From the NCBI RefSeq assembly GCF_900116105.1, contig NZ_FPAC01000001.1, positions 176,862 through 240,861 on the forward strand: a stretch of 64,000 nt of DNA, in the 5' to 3' direction. Shown in pieces: positions 54,885 through 63,975 of this stretch. Under the pieces are notes generated by a model, which was not told the DNA's origin, searched no databases, and worked only from the letters and a program-made list of their open reading frames with translations. Position numbers and translations under genes: made by a program. The DNA comes from Paenibacillus sp. 453mf. GTDB lineage: Bacteria; Bacillota; Bacilli; Paenibacillales; Paenibacillaceae. Each line of letters begins with the position of its first letter. Within the stretch, counting starts at the first letter, position 1.

Positions 54885-55589
54885 CTATTTGATCCATACA
54901 TTGCCAAAGGGCAGCATTTCGCGCATCAGCCGCTTGAAGAAGCCCTCGTCGTTTATATCATCCTCCAGCTTCTGATTCTCCCGGCCAGCCTGAAACAGAA
55001 CGGTGCCATGTCCCGTCATCTTCCAGTGGTAATTCATATGCTGACTGGCAAGATGATTGCCGTACACTGTGAGCTCCAGCTTCGCGTTCTCCGGATAGGC
55101 AATGATGCTGCCTGCATCGACATACAATGGAGCGGTTGGATGGAGCTCTTGTTCACATACCTGGCCTTGGGTTAGGATACCGATCGTTCCCTTGCCGGAG
55201 AACTTCATCTTGATCGCATCCCGAGTAATGAGCATGTTCTTCAGCTTGAGAATCCGGGTCTGCATTTCAATCCCATCACTATAGAATAGTAAATGCCGAA
55301 AATCATACAGCAGATCGCTGTGCTCATCAAGGTCGATTCTTTTCATCGTAATACCCGGAGGAAGGGCACATACAAACTGGCACGGCCCGGTCATTTCAGA
55401 GCGAATCAGCTTTCGTTTGCGGTACATGCCCTGAATGTTCGTGAAACGATCGTTCCGACCGCTTGACGGCCCCCGATAAGCAACGATCTGCTGAGGATGG
55501 AGGATATGAAGCTTGTCATGTTCCGTCAGCGAAAAAGTCGCTGCTTGTCCGGTTAAGCCCGGGGCATCCATACTTTGTGAAATTTGCAT
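54885..55589 (-). CDS. AIM24-family protein
   Basis: A 234-residue beta-rich protein of the AIM24/TIGR00266-like family. Features are LLFYSDGIEMQTRIL, a GKGTIGILTQGQV segment and YVDAGSIIAYPENAKLELTVYG. Its role in bacteria is unknown. Located upstream of the preQ1 leader on the same strand. Confidence 0.75.
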   Translation of the reverse strand: MQISQSMDAPGLTGQAATFSLTEHDKLHILHPQQIVAYRGPSSGRNDRFTNIQGMYRKRKLIRSEMTGPCQFVCALPPGITMKRIDLDEHSDLLYDFRHLLFYSDGIEMQTRILKLKNMLITRDAIKMKFSGKGTIGILTQGQVCEQELHPTAPLYVDAGSIIAYPENAKLELTVYGNHLASQHMNYHWKMTGHGTVLFQAGRENQKLEDDINDEGFFKRLMREMLPFGNVWIK

Positions 55590-55652
55590 TGGACGAGATA
55601 ATCTCCTCTATTCGATTGATAGTCATTGTGTTAGCTGTGATCCTGCCAGGAT

Positions 55653-56093
55653 CTAGCGTCTTGAAGCTCGGCGCATTCGGAACCGAATGACTCTGATGAG
55701 GATAAAATACCCGATGATGAGCAGGACAGCAGCAATAGCCGTATTGATGACTTTTTGCTGCGTAGCCTTACGGTCAGCCTCAGCCTGCTGCATCTGTGAA
55801 ACCAGCTGATTCAGGTTGTCATTCTGCTTCATGAGCTCCTCGTTCTGTTTGATCAGGTCTTCGTTTCTCTCTTGGAAGGCCTCCATGTTCTGCTTGGCGC
55901 TGTTCAGCTCATTCATTGTCTGCTCGTAGCTTTGCTGTAATTGATTGACTTCCTCAGGGAGCTTAGAGTACTGCTCGTAACCGTTATATAGATTCTCCCA
56001 AAACCCGGCATGTGTTCGGGTGTCTGATATGAATAGAGTGATACTGTATAGGATTATCGTGAGAAGAGACAGCTTCATTCCTGTGTTTCTCAT
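55653..56093 (-). CDS. Exported coiled-coil protein with C-terminal TM anchor
   Basis: A 146-residue protein. An N-terminal signal or TM segment (LSLLTIILYSITLFI) is followed by a heptad coiled coil of about 75 residues (QLQQSYEQTMNELNSAKQNM, EELMKQNDNLNQLV), then a TM helix (INTAIAAVLLIIGYFILIRV) and a basic tail. Probably forms an extracytoplasmic rod or oligomer. ATG 56093 follows AAGGTGGTG. Family not recognised. Confidence 0.65.
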   Translation of the reverse strand: MRNTGMKLSLLTIILYSITLFISDTRTHAGFWENLYNGYEQYSKLPEEVNQLQQSYEQTMNELNSAKQNMEAFQERNEDLIKQNEELMKQNDNLNQLVSQMQQAEADRKATQQKVINTAIAAVLLIIGYFILIRVIRFRMRRASRR

Positions 56094-56390
56094 ACAATTC
56101 ACCACCTTAATTTCAGAATACATACAAGTGGTTGTTACCCGCTGTGAGTGTAGCAAAATCTGTTATTTTATACGGGATTATTATATTAATTGTTTCATAT
56201 TTCACCATAGTTTGCTAATGAAAAGTTTGTAACGTTCTTGTTTAGTCTGGTGAATGAGAGGGTAAGTAGAAGAAGGAAGGATACGAACGTTCAGCTCATC
56301 ATAGTCTGTTCCATGATTGCCTATGATTTTATGCGAAACAACATATATAACAAATGAGGACACAAGGAAAATAGAAGGAGAACGATAACA

Positions 56391-56546
56391 ATGATGAACA
56401 ATCAGATGGAGAAAGAAGCACACAAAACGATTATGATTACGGTAAACGGAGAACCGGTAGGAAGCGGATATGTATTTGACGGCTATACATTTGCTCCGAT
56501 TGATAACGAGCAATTGAATACCGAAGATCATATATTGACGGTGTAA
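56391..56546 (+). CDS. 51-residue protein resembling a copper amine oxidase-like (stalk) fragment
   Basis: Encodes about 51 residues. The core MITVNGEPVGSGYVFDGYTFAPI recalls the N-terminal copper amine oxidase-like (stalk) domain common in Paenibacillus, here cut to about a third of the usual length and without a signal peptide. AAGGAG is 10 nt before ATG 56391 and a terminator follows, so it is likely expressed. Function unknown. Confidence 0.6.
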   Translation: MMNNQMEKEAHKTIMITVNGEPVGSGYVFDGYTFAPIDNEQLNTEDHILTV

Positions 56547-56620
56547 TGAACACGAATAAATTCCTCGAGACAAGCGAAGTCATATTATAGAATCGAACAA
56601 GTGACATATACCATGTTATA

Positions 56621-56652
56621 AACCGCTAATCTTAGAGATTAGTGGTTTTTGT
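56621..56652 (+). terminator. Terminator of the 51-residue gene
   Basis: An 11-bp stem AACCGCTAATC/GATTAGTGGTT (one G-U pair) followed by TTTG. Confidence 0.8.
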
Positions 56653-56716
56653 CGTATCAAGTCGAATTAAAAAAGCCGGAAAGCGTAAAGTCACATTTTT
56701 TTGCAATATTTTATAC

Positions 56717-56730
56717 CGAACATATGTTCC
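56717..56730. promoter_or_regulatory. LexA (DinR) SOS box
   Basis: CGAACATATGTTCC fits the Bacillus LexA consensus CGAACRNRYGTTYC at all 14 positions. It lies 62 bp before the start of the next gene, within its promoter region, and after the terminator of the previous gene. Confidence 0.75.
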
Positions 56731-56791
56731 GTGACAATCTGTTGTCGATTTGTCCTGTTAGTATTAAGAAAAGCCTTACAGGGGAGGAGAA

Positions 56792-57556
56792 ATGATGAGT
56801 TCGATATTGGACGTATTTTGTACCTGGAATCGTGAAGTAATTTCTGTCTCTGGAGAAAATTCACTGTATTTGCTGATTGAGTGGCGCAGCGGTCCTCCTG
56901 CAAAGAGACAATCCAAGATCATGCCGAAGCTCTTATATCGTGATGTGGAGCTGCTGCTTAAACCGGAAGAAGGAGTCACTATTAAAGAGATACACGGAGC
57001 AAGAGCCAAGGAAACGGATGCAGGCTGGGTATTGCAAATGGGAAGCGCTTATAAAGGGAAAACCAAAACATTGCTTCTTGAGCTTGCAGTGTCTTCACAG
57101 TCTGCCGGCAAAAAATCAGTATGCTCCGCATACTGGAGTGCCTTCAAGTTGAAGCAGGAGCAGCGTGTTCTCTTGCGCAGGGAACAAATATATCTGCAAA
57201 TTTCGGCTCACTTGGGGCTCATGAACAAGCAGCCTGATCCGAGAGTCCAAAAATATGTAAAGCTGAGTGAAACGACAGGAATCATGAAGCAGGCATTGCG
57301 TGCTTTTGAAAGAGGAAGAAACGAAGCCGGCTGCGGGATCATTAAGCGGCATACGGATGAGCTGCTGATTATGGCCGTCAGATCCGGAGATTTAGAATAT
57401 TATCGTGAAGCCCAGATTCTGATTCAATTAGGCGAATATTATGAAATGACATACGAGAAGTTAAATGATGAAAATATAGACACGGTCAGAGACTCATCCG
57501 GCACCTATTATCTTGAAGAAGATGATGAAGATTTTATCGAGAAGCAAGCAAAATAA
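56792..57556 (+). CDS. Hypothetical protein, 254 residues, predicted SOS-controlled
   Basis: A cytosolic protein with a beta-rich first half (LYLLIEWRSGPPAKRQSKIM, KTLLLELAVSS) and a helical second half (HLGLMNKQPDPRVQKYVKLSETTGIMKQALRAFERG), ending in a very acidic tail. The outline recalls the region behind a VWA domain in VWA proteins, but no VWA domain is present. GGGGAGG precedes two adjacent ATGs (56792, 56795). A perfect LexA box lies upstream. Function not assigned. Confidence 0.65.
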   Translation: MMSSILDVFCTWNREVISVSGENSLYLLIEWRSGPPAKRQSKIMPKLLYRDVELLLKPEEGVTIKEIHGARAKETDAGWVLQMGSAYKGKTKTLLLELAVSSQSAGKKSVCSAYWSAFKLKQEQRVLLRREQIYLQISAHLGLMNKQPDPRVQKYVKLSETTGIMKQALRAFERGRNEAGCGIIKRHTDELLIMAVRSGDLEYYREAQILIQLGEYYEMTYEKLNDENIDTVRDSSGTYYLEEDDEDFIEKQAK

Positions 57557-57789
57557 TGAGATCCGAAGACGAACAATGATAGAACGATGCCTTCAGTTGT
57601 CTGCAGCGTTTATTATCGTATGAAGATATACATAATGAAATAAAGGGTAATAACCGATATAAGTCTAAAGTACTATGTGAAAGGATGACGATAAGGATTT
57701 ACCTAGATAGAATGGACTATATGGAGGAAAGGTTTTATCACATGAGTTCATTTTAAAATGTTAAATTTATCGTTGCAGGAGGATATCGC

Positions 57790-58794
57790 ATGACAGAGCG
57801 ACTTATTCGATTAATGCGCATTATTACCTTGGTACAAGCGAAGCCTGGTATCTTGGCCAGAGAGCTTGCTGAACGCTGTGAGACGACCGAGCGCACAATC
57901 TATAGAGATATGGATGCTCTTAGTGCGATGCATATTCCGGTTGTAAATATGGGGCATGGCCGGGGATATCAATTTATTAGCCGATTTGCTCTTTATCCGC
58001 TGAATTGGACGGAGGAAGAAAATGCAGCCTTTGCTAAAGTCGCGGAGGAGATGGATCAGATTAAACCGATCCTGCCCTCCGCTTTTGAAAGTGCTTATGA
58101 GAAGGTGATGGCTGCAAGCCTGAAGAAGAACAACGAGCGAGTAGAATGGGCCGAGCAATTTGTAGCGGTTATGAAGCTTGGAGCCGGTTATGACAGCGAG
58201 CAGGATGAGAAGGTGCTCGTGTCCATCGTTCAAGCTTGTGTATATCAGAATACGATGGAAGTGACTTACTCATCGCCAGCGGAAGATACAGAGGGGTATA
58301 TAGATGCCGGATCGGGAGACAGATTAAGAATAGATCCCTATTATCTGCTTCCGAAGGACCATCATTTTTATGTAATCGGTCATTGTCATCATACGAATCG
58401 TGTTGAAGCGCTGCGGATGAGCTGTATCAGAGAGGCAGAAGTAATGACACTGACATTCCGGCGCGAAGCGGCGGAACTGCAATCGTTTTTTAAAGAAACA
58501 TGGTCTGTACATAGAGGTCATGAGCACACTACATACAAGGTTCGATTTAAGCCGCATGCTGCAGATCGGGTCAGAAGAAGTGAAATGTTAGTACAACCTG
58601 TGATGATAGAAGAGCCAGAAGGAAGCCTGCTTCTAGAGGTTATCTTAAATGATCACAAGGAGTTCATGGACTGGCTTGTCCAATATGGATCAGATGCTGA
58701 AATTCTCGAGCCCCCGCAGTGTCGAAATGAGTTGCGAGAGAGGCTCAAGACTTGGCTGGCGTTATATGAGAATGAGGGTGGCATAGAGGCTTAA
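57790..58794 (+). CDS. HTH_11-WYL transcriptional regulator (YobV-like)
   Basis: A 334-residue regulator with an N-terminal DeoR-like winged helix (RLIRLMRIITLVQAKPGILARELAERCETTERTIYRDMD), a WYL domain (about 155-240; DPYYLLPKDHHFYVIGHCHHTNRVEALRMSCI) and a WCX C-terminal domain. WYL proteins often respond to nucleic-acid or small-molecule ligands. Its targets are not evident; it converges on the exonuclease gene with only 2 bp between. Confidence 0.88.
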   Translation: MTERLIRLMRIITLVQAKPGILARELAERCETTERTIYRDMDALSAMHIPVVNMGHGRGYQFISRFALYPLNWTEEENAAFAKVAEEMDQIKPILPSAFESAYEKVMAASLKKNNERVEWAEQFVAVMKLGAGYDSEQDEKVLVSIVQACVYQNTMEVTYSSPAEDTEGYIDAGSGDRLRIDPYYLLPKDHHFYVIGHCHHTNRVEALRMSCIREAEVMTLTFRREAAELQSFFKETWSVHRGHEHTTYKVRFKPHAADRVRRSEMLVQPVMIEEPEGSLLLEVILNDHKEFMDWLVQYGSDAEILEPPQCRNELRERLKTWLALYENEGGIEA

Positions 58795-58796
58795 TC

Positions 58797-59471
58797 TTAC
58801 GAATCGGACGATCCCAGCAATTTTGCCAGATCTCCAAATGGATTGTGCTTGTCTTCATCTCCGCTGGAATATACGAGCTTGGATTTGGTTCCTTCCTCTT
58901 CGGCTGCATTATTCAGCTCCAGTTCTAGTTGATTGAAATGATGGATGAATACTTTGGCTGTATTGAGAGCGTCATCCAGTGCCCGGTGCTGAGTTCCGTC
59001 AAATTCGATACCGCATAACATAAGGGCTTGACTAAGACCAAGCTGGCGTGGGCCGCCTTCTTTACGGAGGGCGCGGGAGATTTGTTTTTGTACATCGTTA
59101 TGATTAATGATCCAGTCGACCTTCAATTGATGCGTACGGCAATGGGATACGAACTTGCTCTTATCATCCGGGCCCCATGAGCATAGATAGTAGGATTCAG
59201 GAAGCCAGTTAATGAATTCTTTGACTGCTTCGGGGAACAGCGGAGCTGCGTCGATATCCTTTTGCGTAATGCCTGTAAACTGGATGGTGTCCGCAGAGAG
59301 CACCGATTTATTAGAAGGTCTTACAAACGTATGGAATGTATCGATTACAGCCAGTGTGCCGTCTTCACCCACGGGAGCTACCTTAACTGCACCGATATCA
59401 ATAATTTCAGATGTGTAGCGTGTGCTTCGACTAACGGTAAATTCCAAATCATAAATAATATAATTCAACAT
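58797..59471 (-). CDS. DEDDh 3'-5' exonuclease (KapD-like)
   Basis: A 224-residue exonuclease. The DEDDh motifs are YDLEFTVSR (Exo I), the WGPDDKSKFVSHC region (Exo II) and HRALDDALNTAKVF (Exo III, catalytic His and Asp). Resembles KapD, linked to sporulation control in Bacillus. The acidic C-terminal 40 residues are extra. AAAGGAG precedes ATG 59471. Confidence 0.88.
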   Translation of the reverse strand: MLNYIIYDLEFTVSRSTRYTSEIIDIGAVKVAPVGEDGTLAVIDTFHTFVRPSNKSVLSADTIQFTGITQKDIDAAPLFPEAVKEFINWLPESYYLCSWGPDDKSKFVSHCRTHQLKVDWIINHNDVQKQISRALRKEGGPRQLGLSQALMLCGIEFDGTQHRALDDALNTAKVFIHHFNQLELELNNAAEEEGTKSKLVYSSGDEDKHNPFGDLAKLLGSSDS

Positions 59472-59609
59472 GATCAATAACTCCTTTCTGCTGCAAGATG
59501 AGGCCTGTACTCATTACTATATTACCTTTTAGATGCAAGCCTGTCAGCGTATTTTCTTTCCACTTTGTGATTAGAATGCAAGAAGTGAGCACGATATATG
59601 GAAAAGGAT

Positions 59610-59638
59610 TGACAATAATCAGTAAATCTATTATTCTG
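59610..59638 (+). promoter_or_regulatory. Promoter of proS
   Basis: TTGACA and TATTCT with a 17-bp spacer, just upstream of the T-box leader. Confidence 0.75.
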
Positions 59639-59654
59639 CTCTTTAAAATGTGAA

Positions 59655-59927
59655 CAGCGATGAATAAGGACATGGTATAATGCTTAAGCCTCCTGTCAGA
59701 GAAGAGATCCGTTAGTGCTGAAAGATCTCCAGGTCAGCTTCTTATACTCCTACCTTGGAGCTGCATGTGGATACGATAGCTTGTTGTATTCATCTGCCGG
59801 GTGATCGGCACGTTAAGCCGAAGTAGAGGATCTCGCTTGAAGGAAGGGCTTGCCCCTGTCTATTCGAGCAAGATTAAAATTAGGGTGGTACCACGACACT
59901 TTCGTCCCTGACGAGAGTGTCTTTTTT
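59655..59927 (+). promoter_or_regulatory. T-box riboswitch leader (proline)
   Basis: Stem I begins with GCGATGAATAAGGACA. The invariant T-box AGGGTGGTACCACG is at 59882-59895. The terminator stem GACACTTTCGTC/GACGAGAGTGTC (59895-59921) ends in T6. It precedes proS, so uncharged tRNA-Pro should trigger read-through. A CCU at 59749-59751, in the position expected for the specifier before TTGGAGCTGC, is the likely proline codon; exact assignment needs folding. Confidence 0.93.
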
Positions 59928-59958
59928 GCGTTTATTACACACAAGGAGGATCATAGGT

Positions 59959-61701
59959 ATGAAACAAAGTCAGCTGCTCGCCCCAACTTTAAGAGAAGCG
60001 CCTGCAGAAGCGGAGATCAGAAGTCATAAACTGCTGCTTCGATCAGGAATGATAAGACAAACGGCTTCCGGAGTGTACAGCTTCTTACCGCTGGGGAGAA
60101 GAGTACTTCTTAAGATCGAGCGAATTATTCGAGAAGAAATGGACGGTATTGGTGCACAAGAGACCTTGCTGCCCTCCTTGCAGCCGCTTGAGCTATGGGA
60201 TGAATCCGGGAGATCAGCCGATTATGGACCAGAGCTGATGAGATTAAATGATAGGCATGAACGTCCTTTCGCACTGGGTCCCACACATGAAGAAGTAATT
60301 ACATCACTTGTACGTGATAATGTACAGAGTTACCGCCAGCTGCCCGTTACGCTCTATCAGATCAGTACGAAATATCGGGATGAAAGGAGACCACGATTTG
60401 GCGTACTCCGCGGCCGGGAGTTTACGATGAAGGATGCCTATTCGTTCTCGTCGAATTATGAGGATTTGGATACGACATATGCGGCAATGGCTCAAGCTTA
60501 TTCCCGTATATTTACACGCTTGGGTCTGAGATTCAAGCAAGTTGAAGCTGATGCCGGGACGATTGGAGGCAGTGGCGAGACCCATGAATATATGGCACTT
60601 GCAGACATAGGCGAAGATACCATTGTCTCCTGTACTCATTGCGAATATGCAGCCAATTTGGAGAAGGCGAGGTATGGAATAACTCCGATTCACGATGGAA
60701 ATCAAGTTCTAGATGAGAAGCAGCATAGAACTACGGCTAAGGTGAAGGTACACACGCCGGGTATGAAGACCATTGGCGAAATTACACAGTTTTTGCAAAC
60801 CACACCTCAGGATGTAATCAAGACCTTGCTATATGTTGCTGATGGCAGGCCTGTCGCAGTGCTTATTCGCGGCGACCATGAGGTCAATGAGATTAAACTG
60901 CAGAAGGTCCTTGGAGCACAGCACCTTGAACTCATGCCGGAAGAAATGAGCAGAGAGCTTAGTCTGCCTGTTGGATATCTGGGTCCGTATGACCTTTCCA
61001 TGAAAGTCATTGCAGACCATACAGTCACGAAGATGAGAACAAGTGTGACGGGTGCTGGCGAGAAGGACTATCATTATGTTCAGTCCGTTCCCGGCCTGGA
61101 TTTCACATGGGATGAAGTTCATGATGTGCGAAATGCGGCAGACGGTGATACTTGTCCCTCATGCGGAGCAGCACTTTCCTTCGAGCGAGGGATCGAAGTC
61201 GGTCATATATTCAAATTAGGCACAAAATATAGTGATGCAATGGGTGCTTCTGTCCTGGATCGAGAAGGGAAGCCGCAGGTTCCTGTTATGGGGTGTTATG
61301 GAATTGGAGTATCGCGTCTAGTAGGAGCAGTAGCAGAGCAATATGCTGAGGACGGGATCATGCACTGGCCTGCGGCGATTGCCCCCTATCATGTGCATAT
61401 TATTCCTGTATCAAGTAAGGATTCGGCCCAGATGGAGCTTGCTGATGAAATGGAGAACGCCTTGTCTCAGCTGGGGCTTGAAATCTTGGTCGATGATCGC
61501 AATGAACGGCCAGGAGTCAAATTCAAGGATGCCGATTTGTTCGGGATACCGCTAAGAATTATCATAGGAAGAGATGCTGCCAACGGACGAGCGGAATGCA
61601 AACTCTATACCGATACGTATCCTGAAGGAAGTCTGGAATCCAGCCTTTCTCAAGCGGAAATTATCGATCTGGCGAAGCAGCATATTATATCTAATTTGTG
61701 A
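59959..61701 (+). CDS. proS: Prolyl-tRNA synthetase (ProS, bacterial type with editing insert)
   Basis: A 580-residue class II synthetase. Motif 1 is in the N-terminal part, motif 2 in the KYRDERRPRFGVLRGREFTMKDAY block, the INS editing domain spans about 225-390 (TTAKVKVHTPGM, VLIRGDHEVNEIKL), and motif 3 is GCYGIGVSRLVGAV. A C-terminal anticodon-binding domain follows (DDRNERPGVKFKDADLFGIP). The ATG at 59959 follows AAGGAGG. Confidence 0.97.
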   Translation: MKQSQLLAPTLREAPAEAEIRSHKLLLRSGMIRQTASGVYSFLPLGRRVLLKIERIIREEMDGIGAQETLLPSLQPLELWDESGRSADYGPELMRLNDRHERPFALGPTHEEVITSLVRDNVQSYRQLPVTLYQISTKYRDERRPRFGVLRGREFTMKDAYSFSSNYEDLDTTYAAMAQAYSRIFTRLGLRFKQVEADAGTIGGSGETHEYMALADIGEDTIVSCTHCEYAANLEKARYGITPIHDGNQVLDEKQHRTTAKVKVHTPGMKTIGEITQFLQTTPQDVIKTLLYVADGRPVAVLIRGDHEVNEIKLQKVLGAQHLELMPEEMSRELSLPVGYLGPYDLSMKVIADHTVTKMRTSVTGAGEKDYHYVQSVPGLDFTWDEVHDVRNAADGDTCPSCGAALSFERGIEVGHIFKLGTKYSDAMGASVLDREGKPQVPVMGCYGIGVSRLVGAVAEQYAEDGIMHWPAAIAPYHVHIIPVSSKDSAQMELADEMENALSQLGLEILVDDRNERPGVKFKDADLFGIPLRIIIGRDAANGRAECKLYTDTYPEGSLESSLSQAEIIDLAKQHIISNL

Positions 61702-62145
61702 TAGTCGAATTGGTTAATATAATATATTCGATTCTACAAAGTTTGACCCTGCCATATATCCTAAACTTGATATAGAGGGAATCTATTATTTTTGTTGCTA
61801 AGCATTAAATAGCTAGAGTCAGAGAAAAGTCCTGAACTTATGTTCAGGACTTTTCTGACTTTTATGAATGGCTCCAAGCTTAGATAAGAAACTAATGTCG
61901 TATGATATTCTTCGTCTAACTTATCTCGTGGGTTTGCTAAGATGAGTATACAATGTTTAGTGTGACTTAGTACCTATTCGGTACATAAATAATTACATAT
62001 GCCACACTGGTTTCACTCCTAAATAATTACTATATAACTATAATATCGGACTTTTATTTAGAATATTAATAGTTATTTTGAATTTTTGTAGAATTTTTAG
62101 GATTTAATATAGAATCCATGACTATTGATCTATCTGACAAGTTTC
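61702..62145. other. Intergenic region, AT-rich, with one terminator
   Basis: Beyond the proS terminator the stretch is AT-rich, especially 61980-62120. A short dyad GTACC/GGTAC is at about 61970. I see no credible gene, RNA or repeat unit. Confidence 0.5.
61818..61866 (+). terminator. Terminator after proS
   Basis: Arms GTCAGA-g-AAAAGTCCTGAAC and GTTCAGGACTTTTCTGAC with a TTAT loop, then TTTTAT. It is about 115 bp past proS and is nearly symmetrical, so it could also act on the minus strand. Confidence 0.85.
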
Positions 62146-63975
62146 TTATGAAGCGGAAGGCAGCTTCAATGTCTGGCCAGGATATATCCAGTGCGCATTT
62201 TTAATCTTGTTGAGCTTTTGGATCGTCTGCCATGTTGTACCGTGCTTTTTCGAGATCGAGTAGAGCGTATCACCGGATTTAACGACATAAACTTTTGGCT
62301 TCTCGACCGAAGGCGTTGTTGGTTTCACTGGTGTTGCCGGCTTGGTCGTTGTATCGGGTTGTTCCTCTTCAACGGGTGCTTCAGGTGCAGGTGTCTCTTC
62401 TACAGGCGTAGTTACTGTAGGAGCTGCAGCTTCCGCAATTCGTCCGTCTGTATTTACCGCTGCATTTCCGAGCTTCTGCAAATGTGTAATTAATGCTTCG
62501 TCCAGAGAACCGTACATACCGGCTTGAGCGTACTTGGTAAACATTTCGTATTCATCACCGCCGACTGCAGTGAAATCATTCGTAGCCAGCATATAAGTTG
62601 CTTCAGGATCGATAGGCTCGTTGCCTACCATTACGGAGTGCACACGGTTTCCAGGTTCTTTGGATGGATCAATCTTGAAGCTGAAACCGGATATCTGTGG
62701 GAAACCGCCGCTGGCTTCAGGGTAGCTTTTTACTCCATTCTCAAGAGCAGCAATGACGTCTTCGCCTTTAACATTCAAAGTAACGATCTGATTGCCAAAC
62801 GGCAGAACGGTAATAACCTCGCCTTTGGTCACTTCGCCCTTCTCAATAGAAGCACGAATTCCACCGCCGTTGGTAAGAGCAATATCAGCACCGGAAACTT
62901 CACGGAGTGCATCCGCGATCAGATCGCCAAGATTCGTCTCTCCAGCGCGAACCTTCTCACGTGTGCCTTCCAGATCTGTGGTAATGGTGGCAACGACTTC
63001 ATCCAGAATTGGCGCTTGATCTTCTGTAACAGAAGCAACAATTGCGGCTACTTCCTCATTAGGAGCAATACCAGCGGCTTCCGCTTCATCAATCAAGGTT
63101 GCTTTCTTGGAGACGACTTTGCCTTCGTCTACCCATAGATCAACGACGCCGACATAATTCGTATATTCGCCAGCGCTCGCAACCAGTGTTCCATTATCTG
63201 CAACAAGTCCATCCTCAAGCACCGTGTGGCTGTGCCCGTCGATATAGATATCAATGCCGTCAACTTCGTCTAGAATGTCAAAGGTGTTGTCCACATCTGA
63301 ATCATCCTGACCGATGTGTGCAAGCATAACGACAACATCCACTTCATCACGAATTTCATCTACATATTTCTGTGCTTCATCGGAAGGATCGGTAAAATCG
63401 ATCTCCTCCACGTTCTTAGGATTTGTCTTATAGGCGGTCTCTGGAGTTGTCAATCCAATAATACCGATCTTCACTCCATCTACTTCTTTAATAATGTATG
63501 GCTCGTACAGGCTTGTCCCATCTTTTTTGAGTCTCACGTTAGCACTGATCGTTGGAAAATTGAGCTTGTCAGTCAGTGTTATAAGATGTTCCCAGCCATA
63601 ATTGAATTCATGATTTCCGGGAACGAAGGCATCATAGCCCATCTCGTTCATGACTTTGATAATGCTCTCTCCATTGACCAGAGTAGCGAAGGTCGTCCCA
63701 TGTACTGCGTCACCTGCATCCAGAAACAGGGTGTTTGGGTTCTCAGCACGGTATTTGTCGAAGATCCCTGCCACTTTGGCATAGCCCATATTCGGTGAAG
63801 ACTCTACCGCACGGGCATGTGAATCATTGGTATGTACAAGTGTGATGTGTGTCCCGCTGTTGTCTGGTGTAGAGACAGCCGCGGTTGTTTCTGAAGCGGC
63901 ACTGGCTAATCCTAAAGAACTAAATAATAGTGCAGTAGCTGCAGCTGAAGATAATGCTGTTTTCCATTTAAACAT
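62146..63975 (-). CDS. Secreted 5'-nucleotidase/UshA-family phosphatase with LysM anchor
   Basis: A 609-residue exported enzyme. It has a signal peptide (cleavage after ASA, about 27), then a metallophosphatase domain with HTNDSHARAV, FLDAGDAVHGT, GNHEFNYG and DGHSHTVLEDG metal motifs (about 45-310). The 5'-nucleotidase C-terminal domain follows (about 345-510; TNGGGIRASIEKGEVTKGE), then a Pro/Glu/Thr-rich linker and a LysM (VKSGDTLYSISKKHGTTWQTIQKLN) that binds peptidoglycan. It releases phosphate from extracellular nucleotides. GGGAGGG precedes the ATG; the promoter lies beyond the window. Confidence 0.93.
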   Translation of the reverse strand: MFKWKTALSSAAATALLFSSLGLASAASETTAAVSTPDNSGTHITLVHTNDSHARAVESSPNMGYAKVAGIFDKYRAENPNTLFLDAGDAVHGTTFATLVNGESIIKVMNEMGYDAFVPGNHEFNYGWEHLITLTDKLNFPTISANVRLKKDGTSLYEPYIIKEVDGVKIGIIGLTTPETAYKTNPKNVEEIDFTDPSDEAQKYVDEIRDEVDVVVMLAHIGQDDSDVDNTFDILDEVDGIDIYIDGHSHTVLEDGLVADNGTLVASAGEYTNYVGVVDLWVDEGKVVSKKATLIDEAEAAGIAPNEEVAAIVASVTEDQAPILDEVVATITTDLEGTREKVRAGETNLGDLIADALREVSGADIALTNGGGIRASIEKGEVTKGEVITVLPFGNQIVTLNVKGEDVIAALENGVKSYPEASGGFPQISGFSFKIDPSKEPGNRVHSVMVGNEPIDPEATYMLATNDFTAVGGDEYEMFTKYAQAGMYGSLDEALITHLQKLGNAAVNTDGRIAEAAAPTVTTPVEETPAPEAPVEEEQPDTTTKPATPVKPTTPSVEKPKVYVVKSGDTLYSISKKHGTTWQTIQKLNKIKNAHWIYPGQTLKLPSAS

